A stretch of DNA of 64,000 nt from Nocardioides sp. URHA0032 (GTDB lineage: Bacteria > Actinomycetota > Actinomycetes > Propionibacteriales > Nocardioidaceae). Location: the NCBI RefSeq assembly GCF_000620645.1, contig NZ_KK211159.1, positions 310,001 through 374,000 on the forward strand, read 5' to 3'. Under the pieces are notes generated by a model. It was not told where the DNA came from. It saw only the letters and a program-made list of their open reading frames with translations, and did no database searches. Position 1 is the first letter of the stretch; the number at the start of each line of letters is the position of its first letter. This document shows positions 1 to 8,222 of the stretch, in pieces. The position numbers and the translations under genes are program-made.

Positions 1-863
1 AGACCCTCGGGGTCGTGATCGACGACGCGGGCGAGATCCTCGCCGAGGTGCGCGAGGCCACCGAGCCCGGCACCGAGGGAGTCGTCCGTACGGCGGCGCG
101 CGTCGTGGACGCCCTCCGCGCCGCGACCGGCCAGCCGCTGACGGGCCCGGTCGGCGTCGGCATCCCCGGCCTCGTGGACCACGAGCGCGGCGCGGTGAAG
201 CACGCGGTGAACCTCGGCCTGGACGGCGACTGGTTCGAGCTCGGCGCGCAGCTCGCCGACCGGCTCGGTGTCCGGGTCGTCGTCGAGAACGACGTCAACG
301 TCGCCACCCTCGGCGCCGTCGCCATGAGCGGCGAGGACGACCTCGTCTACGTCAGCATCGGGACCGGCCTCGCGGCCGGCCTGGTGCTGGAGGGCCGGCT
401 CCGGCGCGGTGACCACGGGGCCGCGGGCGAGGTCGGGCACATCCCGGTGGACCCGAACGGCATCGTCTGCGAGTGCGGCCAGCGCGGCTGCCTGGAGACG
501 ATCGCGTCCGGCTCGGCCCTCGCCACGGCCTGGCCGTCGGCGGGCCACGTCGCGCCCGCCCAGGCGCTGTTCGGCGCCGCGCAGTCCGGCGACCCGAAGG
601 CGATCGCGCTGCGCGACGAGTTCGCGGCCGGCGTCGCCTCGGCGATCCGGGTGCTCGCGCTCGCCGTCGACCCGCGCACCGTCGTCCTCGGCGGCGGTGT
701 CGCGCAGCTCGGCGAGCAGCTCCGCGTCGCGGTCGCCGGCGCCCTGCTCGACCAGGCCGCGTCCTCGCCGTTCCTCGCCTCGCTCGACCTGGCCGGCCGG
801 CTCCGGGTGGTGCCCGCCAACTACCCCGTGGCCGCCGTCGGTGCCGCGCTGCTCGGCCGATGA
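1..863 (+). CDS. ROK-family sugar kinase, probably N-acetylglucosamine kinase (5' end missing)
   Basis: ATP-dependent sugar kinase of the ROK family, cut off by the window start: the frame is open from base 3 and the N-terminal ATP-binding strand lies outside. Visible family features are the ENDVNVATLGA segment that holds the catalytic Asp, the glycine-rich SIGTGLAAG loop, GEVGHIPVD, and the zinc-binding signature CECGQRGCLE followed by a C-terminal ATP-binding region (VVLGGGVAQ). nagA starts 10 bases after its stop and nagB follows, so phosphorylation of N-acetylglucosamine is the most likely reaction. Glucokinase or another amino-sugar kinase remains possible, because ROK specificity cannot be read from sequence alone. 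Confidence 0.85.
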   Translation, partial: TLGVVIDDAGEILAEVREATEPGTEGVVRTAARVVDALRAATGQPLTGPVGVGIPGLVDHERGAVKHAVNLGLDGDWFELGAQLADRLGVRVVVENDVNVATLGAVAMSGEDDLVYVSIGTGLAAGLVLEGRLRRGDHGAAGEVGHIPVDPNGIVCECGQRGCLETIASGSALATAWPSAGHVAPAQALFGAAQSGDPKAIALRDEFAAGVASAIRVLALAVDPRTVVLGGGVAQLGEQLRVAVAGALLDQAASSPFLASLDLAGRLRVVPANYPVAAVGAALLGR

Positions 864-873
864 GGGGGAGCCG

Positions 874-1794
874 ATGAAGGTCCCGGGCCTGGTCGACCTG
901 CAGGTCAACGGCGCGGCCGGCATCGACCTGACCGCCGAGCCGCACCGCCTCTGGGAGGTGGCGGCCGCCCTGCCGGCGTACGGCGTGGTGGCGTTCGTGG
1001 CGACCGTCATCACCGCCGACCCTGCGGCGCGGACGACCGCGCTCGCGACGTTCCGCGCGGGCCCGCCCGCCGGCTGGTCCGGGGCCGAGCCGCTCGGTCT
1101 GCACTTCGAGGGGCCGATGCTCGCGCCGGCGCGGAAGGGGGCGCACCCCGCGCACTGGCTGCGGCCGCCGTCCCTCGACCTCGTCGACGGCTGGTCCCGC
1201 GAGGCCGGGGTGGTGCTGGCGACGATCGCGCCCGAGCTCCCCGGCGCGCTCGAGGTCGTCGAGCGGCTGACCTCGAACGGCGTGCTCGTCTCGGTCGGTC
1301 ACACGGACGCGACCGCCGCGGAGGTCGCGTCCGCCGTCGAGGCCGGCGCCCGTGTCGTCACCCACCTCGGCAACGCGATGCCGCCCCTGCTGCCCCGCGA
1401 GCCCGGCCCGGTCGGCGCGGCGTTCGGCGGCAGCGACCTGGTCGCCGGGCTGATCGTGGACGGCCACCACCTGGACCCGCTGTTCGTGCGGACGGCGTGG
1501 CATGCGCTCGGCCCGGACCGGTTCCTGTCGGTGTCCGACACCACCGCGGCGCTCGGCCTCCCCGACGGTCCGGCCCGGCTCGGCGACCAGGACGTCGTCG
1601 TCTCCGGCGGTACCGTGCGGCTCGTGGACGGCACCCTCGCCGGCTCGGCCGCCTCCCTCGCCGAGTGCCTGCGGCTGCTGGTCGCGCAGACCGGCTGCTC
1701 GCGCGAGGAGGCGGTCGCCACCGCGACGAGCACCCCGCTGCGGCTGCTCGGCCTCCCGCCGCGCGAGGAGACCGTCGAGCTGGAGCTCGGCTGA
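874..1794 (+). CDS. nagA: N-acetylglucosamine-6-phosphate deacetylase, short form
   Basis: Removes the acetyl group from GlcNAc-6-phosphate, giving glucosamine-6-phosphate for NagB. The 306-residue protein carries the metal and active-site motifs of the amidohydrolase barrel: HFEGPML, GHTDA, THLGNAM, DGHH and the catalytic Asp in SVSDTTAA. It opens directly at PGLVDLQVNG, where NagA proteins normally have some 50 residues before this strand, and it ends soon after TSTPLRLLG, without the usual C-terminal strands. The small beta-sandwich domain made from both termini is therefore missing or very reduced. No upstream in-frame start is plausible because the kinase stop is 10 bases away. Its TGA overlaps the nagB ATG. 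Confidence 0.88.
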   Translation: MKVPGLVDLQVNGAAGIDLTAEPHRLWEVAAALPAYGVVAFVATVITADPAARTTALATFRAGPPAGWSGAEPLGLHFEGPMLAPARKGAHPAHWLRPPSLDLVDGWSREAGVVLATIAPELPGALEVVERLTSNGVLVSVGHTDATAAEVASAVEAGARVVTHLGNAMPPLLPREPGPVGAAFGGSDLVAGLIVDGHHLDPLFVRTAWHALGPDRFLSVSDTTAALGLPDGPARLGDQDVVVSGGTVRLVDGTLAGSAASLAECLRLLVAQTGCSREEAVATATSTPLRLLGLPPREETVELELG

Positions 1795-2564
1795 TGGAGG
1801 TCGTGATCACCTCCGACGCCGCGACGCTCGCCGCCGACGCGATCGAGGCGCTCGTCCGCCGCAACGCCGCTGCTGTCCTCGGCCTGGCGACCGGCTCCAG
1901 CCCGCTCCCGGCGTACCGGGAGCTGGTCCGGCGGCACCGCGCCGGGACCGGTCCGTCGTACGGCAAGGTGCGCTGCTTCCTGCTGGACGAGTACGTCGGG
2001 CTGCCCGCGGGCCACCCGCAGACCTACCGGGAGACGATCCTCCGCGAGCTCACCGATGCGCTCGGGATCGACCGCGACCGGGTCAGCAGCCCGGACCCGT
2101 CCGACCTGCGGCGAGCCGGAGTCCGCTACGAGGAGGCGATCCGCGCCGCCGGTGGCGTCGACCTCCAGGTGCTCGGGATCGGCGGCGACGGGCATCTCGC
2201 GTTCAACGAGCCCGGGTCCTCGCTCGGGTCCTCGACCCGGATCAAGACGCTGACCGAGCGCACCCGCCGTGACAACGCGCGGTTCTTCGACTCGGTGGAG
2301 GCGGTGCCGCGGCACGTGCTGACGCAGGGACTCGGCACCATCCTCCGCGCTCGGCACCTGCTGCTCCTCGCCGCCGGCGAGGCCAAGGCGGAGGCCGTCG
2401 CGGCTGCGGTGGAGGGTCCGCTCTCGGCGAGCTGTCCGGCGTCGGTGCTCCAGCTGCACCCGCACGCGACGGTGCTGCTCGACGAGGCGGCGGCCTCCGG
2501 GCTCGAGCGATCGGCGTACTACCGCGAGATCTGGTCCGAGAAGCCCGACTGGCAGGGTCTCTAG
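1794..2564 (+). CDS. nagB: Glucosamine-6-phosphate deaminase
   Basis: Converts glucosamine-6-phosphate to fructose-6-phosphate and ammonia, the entry of amino sugars into glycolysis. The 256-residue length is typical. Diagnostic motifs are LATGSSPLPAYREL (phosphate loop), LLDEYVGLPAGHPQTY, GIGGDGHLAFNEPGSS with the catalytic Asp and His, and TRIKTLTERTRRDNARFF. The ATG overlaps the nagA stop (TGATG), so translation is coupled. This is the last gene of the operon; the next gene on the opposite strand ends at the adjacent base. Confidence 0.95.
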   Translation: MEVVITSDAATLAADAIEALVRRNAAAVLGLATGSSPLPAYRELVRRHRAGTGPSYGKVRCFLLDEYVGLPAGHPQTYRETILRELTDALGIDRDRVSSPDPSDLRRAGVRYEEAIRAAGGVDLQVLGIGGDGHLAFNEPGSSLGSSTRIKTLTERTRRDNARFFDSVEAVPRHVLTQGLGTILRARHLLLLAAGEAKAEAVAAAVEGPLSASCPASVLQLHPHATVLLDEAAASGLERSAYYREIWSEKPDWQGL

Positions 2565-3518
2565 TCAGCCAGGACCCGACGCCGCCGAGAGTCGCCGGCC
2601 GAGCTCCTCGACGGCAGCGGACAGCTCGGGCGCGTCGACGACGCGGAAGGTCACCGGGATCGCGGCGAGCTGCCGCGCGTACCAGTCCGGGTCCTCGGTC
2701 GTGGCGACCATCCGGGTCCGGTCGCCCTCGGCCTCCTCGAGCCGCGCGAGGCTAGGCGACACCCAGCGCCGGACCCAGACCGGGGGAGCGTCGACGAGCA
2801 CCTCGACGGCGTACCGCCACCCCTGGGAGAAGTGCGCCTCGACGACCGCCATGGCGTCCAGCCCCTCCGGCGGCGCGAACGTCTCGGGCAGCGACTGCAC
2901 CCCCGCGATGCGATCGACCCGCAGCACCCGCTGGGCGTCGCGGCTGCGCGACCAGCAGAGCAGGTACCAGTGGCCGTGCCGCAGCACCACCGCCCACGGC
3001 TCGACGTGCATCTCCGAGGTGCTCTCGCCGATCCGGTACGACACGCCCAGCAGCCGGCCGGACTCGCAGGCCGCGAGCAGCCGGTCCAGGTGCTCGGCCG
3101 AGGCGACGTTGCCGGCGCCGGTCGGCTCGGGCCTGGGCGGCGCCACCCGGTCCGGCAGCACCCGCAGGATCTTCGCGAGCGCGCCGCCCACCACGTCGGC
3201 CGGGTCCGCGGCGCCGCGGTGCCCCTCGAGGGTGGCCATCACCAGCCCGGTCGCCTCGGCGGCGGTGAACATGAGCGGCGGCAGCCGGAGCCCCCGGCCG
3301 ACGCGGTAGCCGCCGTACGGCCCGCTGGCCGACTCGATCGGCAGGTCGGCCTCGCGGAGGATCGCGACGTACCGCCGGGCCGCGCGCCCGGTGACGCCGA
3401 GGCCCGCGCCGAGGTCGTCGGCGGTGATGCCGGGGCGCGCCTGGATCAGCTCGAGCGCGAGAAGTGCTCGGGCCGTCGGGGAAGTGGATCGTCCGGGAAT
3501 GGTCCTAGTGTCGCGCAC
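2565..3518 (-). CDS. WYL-domain transcriptional regulator with N-terminal HTH
   Basis: A 317-residue regulator: an N-terminal DeoR-like helix-turn-helix (residues about 12-60, GVTGRAARRYVAILREADLP), then a WYL domain of the PafC/YafY type (VEPWAVVLRHGHWYLLCW) and a WCX-like C-terminal extension. WYL regulators usually sense nucleotides or nucleic acids. The GTG at 3518 is the only reasonable start in the frame; it abuts the ATG of the divergent DinB gene at 3519, so the two share all their control DNA and the transcripts must overlap or one must be leaderless. Autoregulation and control of the DinB gene are plausible inferences. Confidence 0.82.
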   Translation of the reverse strand: MRDTRTIPGRSTSPTARALLALELIQARPGITADDLGAGLGVTGRAARRYVAILREADLPIESASGPYGGYRVGRGLRLPPLMFTAAEATGLVMATLEGHRGAADPADVVGGALAKILRVLPDRVAPPRPEPTGAGNVASAEHLDRLLAACESGRLLGVSYRIGESTSEMHVEPWAVVLRHGHWYLLCWSRSRDAQRVLRVDRIAGVQSLPETFAPPEGLDAMAVVEAHFSQGWRYAVEVLVDAPPVWVRRWVSPSLARLEEAEGDRTRMVATTEDPDWYARQLAAIPVTFRVVDAPELSAAVEELGRRLSAASGPG

Positions 3519-4085
3519 ATGGAGATCACGATCGGACAGGAACCACCGCTCGCCGGTACCGAGGTCGAGGCGCTGGTCGGCTCTCTGGACCGGCTGCGCG
3601 GCTACCTGCTGTGGAAGTGCGGCGGCCTCGACGACGCGGCCCTCAGGACGACCCTCGGCCGCTCGACCCTCACCCTCGGCGGGCTGCTCAAGCACCTCGC
3701 GGTGGTCGAGGCGATCACCCTCTCGTGGAAGCTGCACGGGCGCGCCCCGTTCGCGCCCTTCGACCAGGCCGACTGGGACGACGAGGACTGGCACTTCCGG
3801 GTCGAGGACGACGACACCGCCGAGTCGCTGGAACGGCTCTACGTGGAGTCGGTGGCGAAGGGCCAGGCGCTGCTCGCCGAGGCGGTCGCCGACGGCGGCC
3901 TCGACGGTGCGGCGGACGTCTCCGACGACGAGGGCAACCACCCGAGCGTGCGGCGCCTGGTCTTCGACCTGATCGAGGAGTACGGCCGGCACGTCGGCCA
4001 TGCCGACCTGATCCGGGAGTCCGTCGACGGACTCGTGGGGGAGGACCCCCTTCCGGGCACCTTCCCCGGCATCTACAACGTATAG
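3519..4085 (+). CDS. DinB/DUF664-family protein
   Basis: A 188-residue four-helix-bundle protein of the DinB/DUF664 superfamily, whose members include mycothiol-, bacillithiol- and glutathione-dependent transferases. Likely metal-binding histidines lie in LLKHLAVVE (about residue 50) and in the C-terminal EEYGRHVGHADLIRESVDG, which is typical for this group. The substrate is unknown. A TAGTGT hexamer at 3506-3511 ends 7 bases before the ATG, which fits a leaderless promoter. The gene stops 6 bases before the RAE-like palindrome at 4092-4114. Confidence 0.85.
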   Translation: MEITIGQEPPLAGTEVEALVGSLDRLRGYLLWKCGGLDDAALRTTLGRSTLTLGGLLKHLAVVEAITLSWKLHGRAPFAPFDQADWDDEDWHFRVEDDDTAESLERLYVESVAKGQALLAEAVADGGLDGAADVSDDEGNHPSVRRLVFDLIEEYGRHVGHADLIRESVDGLVGEDPLPGTFPGIYNV

Positions 4086-4091
4086 CGGAGT

Positions 4092-4114
4092 GGGGGCCTT
4101 GCGGCAAGGCCCCC
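4092..4114 (+). promoter_or_regulatory. Rifamycin-associated-element-like palindrome upstream of helR
   Basis: A 23-bp perfect inverted repeat with arms GGGGGCCTTGC (4092-4102) and GCAAGGCCCCC (4104-4114) around one G. The core CTTGCGGCAAG and the flanking G and C runs match, as I remember it, the RAE found upstream of rifamycin-inducible resistance genes in actinobacteria. It ends 23 bases before the helR start and lies 6 bases after the DinB stop. It could also act as a transcription terminator, but no T-run follows it. Confidence 0.72.
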
Positions 4115-4137
4115 GTCCGGCCTCACCATGGGCCGTC

Positions 4138-6246
4138 GTGACCGCCTTCGCCCTCGATGCCCACCCCACCAAGGCCGCCCCGGCGCTCGTCACCACCGAC
4201 GAGCTGCACTTCGCCGCGATGGCGGCGAGCCTCGAGCACTCGATCGCCGACCTGACCGAGCGCCTCGACGCCGAACGCCGGGCGCCCGGCGGGAAGTGGC
4301 AGCAGGCGCTGGAGCGCGACCAGGAGGTGCACCGGCTGACGACGCGGCTGCGGACGCTGCGCCGGTTCAGCCTGGACCTCTGCCTGGGCCGGATGGTGTG
4401 GGCGGACGGCTCGGAGCCCGTGTACGTCGGGCGCCTCGGGCTCACCGACCGCACCGGCCGCCGGCTGCTGGTCGACTGGCGCTCGCCCGCGGCCGAGCCG
4501 TTCTTCGCCGCGACCCCGGCCGACCCGATGGGCCTGGCGAGCCGCCGCCGGTACCGCTGGACCGGCGGCCGGGTCACCGACTACTGGGACGAGGTGCTCA
4601 CCCCTGGCGCACTCGACAGCGACGTCGCGCTCGACGACGACTCGGCGTTCATCGCCAGCCTCGGGAGCAGCCGGGAGCCGCGGATGCGCGACGTGCTCGG
4701 CACCATCCAGGCCGATCAGGACGCGATCATCCGCGCGAGCTCGCGCGGCGCCCTGGTCGTGGACGGCGGCCCGGGCACCGGCAAGACCGTGGTCGCGCTG
4801 CACCGGTCGGCGTACCTCCTCTACGCCGACCCGCGGCTCGGCGCCGGTCGCGGCGGCGTGCTGTTCGTCGGCCCGCACCGGCCCTACCTCCGCTACGTCG
4901 CCGACGTGTTGCCGAGCCTCGGCGAGGAGGGTGTGCAGACCTGCACGTTGCGCGACCTGCTTCCCGAGGGCGAGGCCGCCGTGGCCGAGACCGACCCGGA
5001 CGTGGCGCGGCTGAAGGCGTCCGCGGCCGTGGTGGCGGCGGTCGAGCCTGCGGTCCGGTTCTACGAGGAGCCGCCCACGCAGGGCATGGCGGTCGAGACG
5101 CCGTACGCCGACATCTGGCTCGGTGCCGACGACTGGGCCGAGGCGTTCGCGGCCGCCGACCCCGGGACGCCGCACAACGAGGCGCGCGACGAGGTCTGGG
5201 ACGCGCTCGTCGCGATCCTCGTGGACAAGTGCGAGGCCGACGTCCCGCCCGAGCAGCTGAGAAGGGCGCTGGCGCAGGACGAGGCGCTCGTCGACGCGTT
5301 CGGCGGGGCGTGGCCGCGCATCGACGCGGCCGACCTCGTGGGCGACCTGTGGTCGGTCCCGGCGTACCTGCGCCGGTGCGCGCCCTGGCTCGACGCCGAC
5401 GACGTACGGCGGCTGCAGCGCAGCGACCCCCAGGCGTGGACGGTGGCCGACCTGCCGATCCTGGACGCGGCCCGGCAGCGGCTCGGCGACCCGGAGGCGT
5501 CGCGGCGGCGGCGTCGCCAGGAGGCCGCCGTCGCCGCCCGGCGCGAGGAGATGGACGCCGTCGTCGACCACCTGATCGAGACCGACGACTCCGAGATGAT
5601 GGTGATGCGGATGCTGCGCGGGCAGGACCTGAGCGCCGTCCTGGCCGACGAGGGCACCCAGGCCCTCGACCCGGACCTGCTGGCCGGGCCGTTCGCGCAC
5701 GTCGTGGTGGACGAGGCGCAGGAGCTGACCGACGCGGAGTGGCAGATGCTGCTCCTGCGCTGCCCGTCGCGGAGCTTCACGGTCGTGGGCGATCGCGCCC
5801 AGGCCCGGCGCGGGTTCCCGGAGTCGTGGCGCGAGCGGCTCGAGCGGGTCGGGTTCGACGAGATCCGGGAGTCGTCGCTCACCATCAACTACCGCACGCC
5901 CGAGGAGGTGATGTCGGAAGCCGAGCCGGTCATCAGGGCCGCCCTGCCGGACGCGAACGTGCCGACCTCCATCCGCAGCAGCGGCCTGCCGGTCGTGCAC
6001 GGGTCGTACGACGAGCTCGCCCGGGTCCTCGCGCAGCACACCGAGGGGACGGCCTGCGTCATCGGCGACCCGACACTCGCCGACACCGAGCGGGTCCGTT
6101 CGCTGACCCCGGAGCTCGCGAAGGGGCTCGAGTTCGACCTCGTGGTGCTCGTGGACCCCGAGTCGTGGAGCGCGGTCGACCGCTACGTCGCGATGACCCG
6201 CGCCACCCGGCAGCTGGTGCTGCTCGGTGACGCGGGTCGCCGGTGA
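4138..6246 (+). CDS. helR: HelR-type RNA polymerase-recycling motor ATPase (UvrD/HelD-like)
   Basis: A 702-residue UvrD-like ATPase of the HelD/HelR group, which bind RNA polymerase rather than unwind DNA. HelR frees polymerase from rifamycins. An N-terminal helical arm (LEHSIADLTERLDAERR) leads into the group-typical segment with VYVGRLGLTDRTG and LLVDWRSPAAEPFF. Walker A (GGPGTGKT) is near residue 211 and Walker B (VVVDEAQEL) near 522, followed by VVGDRAQA, TINYRTPEE and a C-terminal helicase motif AMTRATRQL. The GTG at 4138 is chosen because it starts the first well-conserved stretch and leaves the RAE-like palindrome upstream. HelD is the alternative name; the palindrome favours HelR. Confidence 0.78.
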   Translation: MTAFALDAHPTKAAPALVTTDELHFAAMAASLEHSIADLTERLDAERRAPGGKWQQALERDQEVHRLTTRLRTLRRFSLDLCLGRMVWADGSEPVYVGRLGLTDRTGRRLLVDWRSPAAEPFFAATPADPMGLASRRRYRWTGGRVTDYWDEVLTPGALDSDVALDDDSAFIASLGSSREPRMRDVLGTIQADQDAIIRASSRGALVVDGGPGTGKTVVALHRSAYLLYADPRLGAGRGGVLFVGPHRPYLRYVADVLPSLGEEGVQTCTLRDLLPEGEAAVAETDPDVARLKASAAVVAAVEPAVRFYEEPPTQGMAVETPYADIWLGADDWAEAFAAADPGTPHNEARDEVWDALVAILVDKCEADVPPEQLRRALAQDEALVDAFGGAWPRIDAADLVGDLWSVPAYLRRCAPWLDADDVRRLQRSDPQAWTVADLPILDAARQRLGDPEASRRRRRQEAAVAARREEMDAVVDHLIETDDSEMMVMRMLRGQDLSAVLADEGTQALDPDLLAGPFAHVVVDEAQELTDAEWQMLLLRCPSRSFTVVGDRAQARRGFPESWRERLERVGFDEIRESSLTINYRTPEEVMSEAEPVIRAALPDANVPTSIRSSGLPVVHGSYDELARVLAQHTEGTACVIGDPTLADTERVRSLTPELAKGLEFDLVVLVDPESWSAVDRYVAMTRATRQLVLLGDAGRR

Positions 6247-6249
6247 CGC

Positions 6250-6885
6250 TCAGAGGTCGATCGGCAGCAGCACCCGGTCGATCGCGTGGGCGATCTGCGG
6301 GTTGCCCTTGTTGATGTCGGTCGCGATCACGCGCGGGTTCGGCCGGTCCGGGTCGGCGTCGCCGAGGGTGACCTGCTTGCTGCCGACGTGGACGGTGATC
6401 CTGCCGCCCTGGGCCGTCGTGAGCTTGCTGCCGTCGCCCTTGACGACCTTCGCCGCGGTCAGCGTCCGTCCCGGCACCACGTGGTAGAGCAGCACCTGCT
6501 CGACGGTGTCGATCCCGGCCGCCTTCGCGATCGCGTTGAAGGTCGCCTTCTCGGTCTTCGGCCACGACTTCGTCAGCGTGTGGGCCAGCTTCCGGAACGC
6601 GCGGTCGGTGGGCGCGAAGGCCGTGAGCTTCGTCCTCCCCTTCGCCAGGACGCCGACCGGGCTGTCGGGCTTGGCCTCCAGGACTGCGCCCACGGCGGCG
6701 TCGAGGATGTCGAAGTCGCTCCAGTTCCGGTCGAAACGGTGACCGTCGGCCGCGAGGACCTGGGCGATGCTCGTCGGCTTGGCGGCCGCGGCCTGGGCCG
6801 GAGCCGGGCCCGCGAACGTGGCGGCGGCGAGCGCCGCGGCCGCGAGGCCGGCGGCGGAGGTGCGGACGGTGCGGTGGATGGACAT
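6250..6885 (-). CDS. Secreted fasciclin (FAS1) domain protein
   Basis: A 211-residue exported protein. Residues 1-34 form a signal peptide (basic start, Ala-rich core, cleavage near PAQAAAA). A single FAS1 domain fills the rest: FDILDAAVGAVLEA, LTAFAPTDRAFRKLA, VLLYHVVPGRTLTA and the closing IAHAIDRVLLPIDL. FAS1 domains mediate cell-surface adhesion; no enzyme function is expected. A GGGAGGG Shine-Dalgarno lies just before the ATG. It converges with helR, with 3 bases between the genes. Confidence 0.92.
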   Translation of the reverse strand: MSIHRTVRTSAAGLAAAALAAATFAGPAPAQAAAAKPTSIAQVLAADGHRFDRNWSDFDILDAAVGAVLEAKPDSPVGVLAKGRTKLTAFAPTDRAFRKLAHTLTKSWPKTEKATFNAIAKAAGIDTVEQVLLYHVVPGRTLTAAKVVKGDGSKLTTAQGGRITVHVGSKQVTLGDADPDRPNPRVIATDINKGNPQIAHAIDRVLLPIDL

Positions 6886-6958
6886 GGGGTTCCCTCCCGA
6901 GGGTGTGTCATGGACACCTGTGGTTCGGAACCCGGCCCCGACCGGATTGGTCCAATCC

Positions 6959-8128
6959 TCAACCGAGCGCGACCGTGAGCGCCAGCACGGTCTCGGGGTC
7001 GTCGAGCCGTTCGCCGTACAGCTCGCGCAGCTGCCCCATCCGGTAGCGCACGGTCTGGGGGTGCACGAACAGCGCGGCCGCCACGTCGTCGCGCCGGCCC
7101 TGGTGCAGCAGCCACGAACGGAGCGTGTCGGTGAGCTTCTCCGCGGTGCCGGGGCGCAGGTCGGCGAGCGGCGCGAGCAGCTGGTCCCGCAGGTCGGCGC
7201 GCGCGGGCGCGTCGGCGTCGAGGACCAGCTCGACCAGGTGCGCCTCGGTGTCCAGCTCGAAGCCGGCGGCCCGCCCACGCAGCGCGCGGTCGTACGACGC
7301 CCGCGCCTCCAGCCACGGCCGGGCCGGACCGGCCAGCGAGCCGCGGTCGGCCAGCGCCCGCAGCAGGCCGGGGCGCCGGCGCCCGTGGGCGTCGGGGACG
7401 AGCAGCAGCACGCCGTCCTCGAGCTCGGGCAGGTCGGCGGCCTGGAGGGTCGTCGGTGCGACCGACGAGAGCACCGGTCGCACCTGCGACTCGGGCACGA
7501 TCACGGCGGTGAGCGTCTCGGGCGGCTCCCAGCCGGCCCGGGCCGCGGCCGCCACGACCTGGTCGACCGGCGACTCCCGCAGCAGGTGGTGGGCGACCCG
7601 CTCGAGCATCCGCTGCCGGACCCGGCCGCTCGTCTCGAGCTCGTCGGTGTGGCCCGCCACGGCCGCGGCGGAGAGCTCGTCGATGTAGGCGAACACCAGC
7701 TCCGCGAACCCGACCAGGGCCTCGCCGTCCACACCGTTGTCGACGGCCGTCATCGACATCTCCCGCCAGGAGACCCGGGCGCCGATCCGGAACGCCGCGA
7801 GCAGCGCCTCGGTGGTCCGGCCGCTGCGGGCCTCGCCGCGACCGAGCTGGTAGGAGCCCTCGACCGCGGGTGCGGTGGGGGTGCCGGCGTCGGCGCCGCG
7901 ACGGCCGCTGGCCAGCGACAGGAAGCCCGCCAGCGCCAGCTGCACCGCGTTCCGGATGGTCTCGCCCATCTGCCCGCTGAACGCGTCGGTGTAGCTGGGC
8001 ACCTCGTCGATGATCGCCGCGACCACGTGCTCGGCGACGCCCGGCAGCTCGGCGCGCATCTGCTCGACCGCCGGAGCCGGGAGCCGGAGCCCGTGGTCGG
8101 CGGTCCGCCGCGGCGTACGTCGTTCCAT
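6959..8128 (-). CDS. PucR-family transcriptional regulator
   Basis: A 389-residue regulator with the PucR/CdaR layout: an N-terminal sensory region (residues about 1-150), a GGDEF-like middle part (ELEDGVLLLVPDAHGRRRPGLL) and a C-terminal HTH_30 domain (DDVAAALFVHPQTVRYRMGQLREL). The ATG at 8128 is preferred over one at 8176 because the 94-base gap to the divergent reductase gene then holds two operator-like palindromes. It may regulate the divergent desaturase operon, its own gene, or both. Confidence 0.85.
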   Translation of the reverse strand: MERRTPRRTADHGLRLPAPAVEQMRAELPGVAEHVVAAIIDEVPSYTDAFSGQMGETIRNAVQLALAGFLSLASGRRGADAGTPTAPAVEGSYQLGRGEARSGRTTEALLAAFRIGARVSWREMSMTAVDNGVDGEALVGFAELVFAYIDELSAAAVAGHTDELETSGRVRQRMLERVAHHLLRESPVDQVVAAAARAGWEPPETLTAVIVPESQVRPVLSSVAPTTLQAADLPELEDGVLLLVPDAHGRRRPGLLRALADRGSLAGPARPWLEARASYDRALRGRAAGFELDTEAHLVELVLDADAPARADLRDQLLAPLADLRPGTAEKLTDTLRSWLLHQGRRDDVAAALFVHPQTVRYRMGQLRELYGERLDDPETVLALTVALG

Positions 8129-8140
8129 ATGACCCTCGAA

Positions 8141-8157
8141 TTGTTCGACCCGAACAA
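8141..8157. promoter_or_regulatory. Operator-like inverted repeat between pucR-type and desaturase genes
   Basis: Perfect 7-bp inverted repeat TTGTTCG (8141-8147) and CGAACAA (8151-8157) with a 3-base centre, in the divergent intergenic region. The binding protein is unknown; the PucR-type neighbour and a TetR-type desaturase repressor are both candidates. Confidence 0.5.
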
Positions 8158-8161
8158 ATGT

Positions 8162-8179
8162 GACGTGGATCTTCACGTC
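8162..8179. promoter_or_regulatory. Second operator-like inverted repeat in the same gap
   Basis: Perfect 6-bp arms GACGTG (8162-8167) and CACGTC (8174-8179) around GATCTT. It lies 32 bases upstream of the presumed -10 (CACACT, 8211-8216) of the reductase gene, so a bound protein would sit near or just upstream of the -35 region. Confidence 0.45.
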
Positions 8180-8222
8180 CAGTGGTCATGATGTTACGCC
8201 CTGCGTGTAGCACACTGGACGC

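Noticed and set aside
4092..4114. Palindrome as an ordinary terminator of the DinB gene only
   Set aside because: No T-run follows, its core matches the rifamycin-associated element, and it lies directly before a HelR-type gene. A terminator role may exist in addition.
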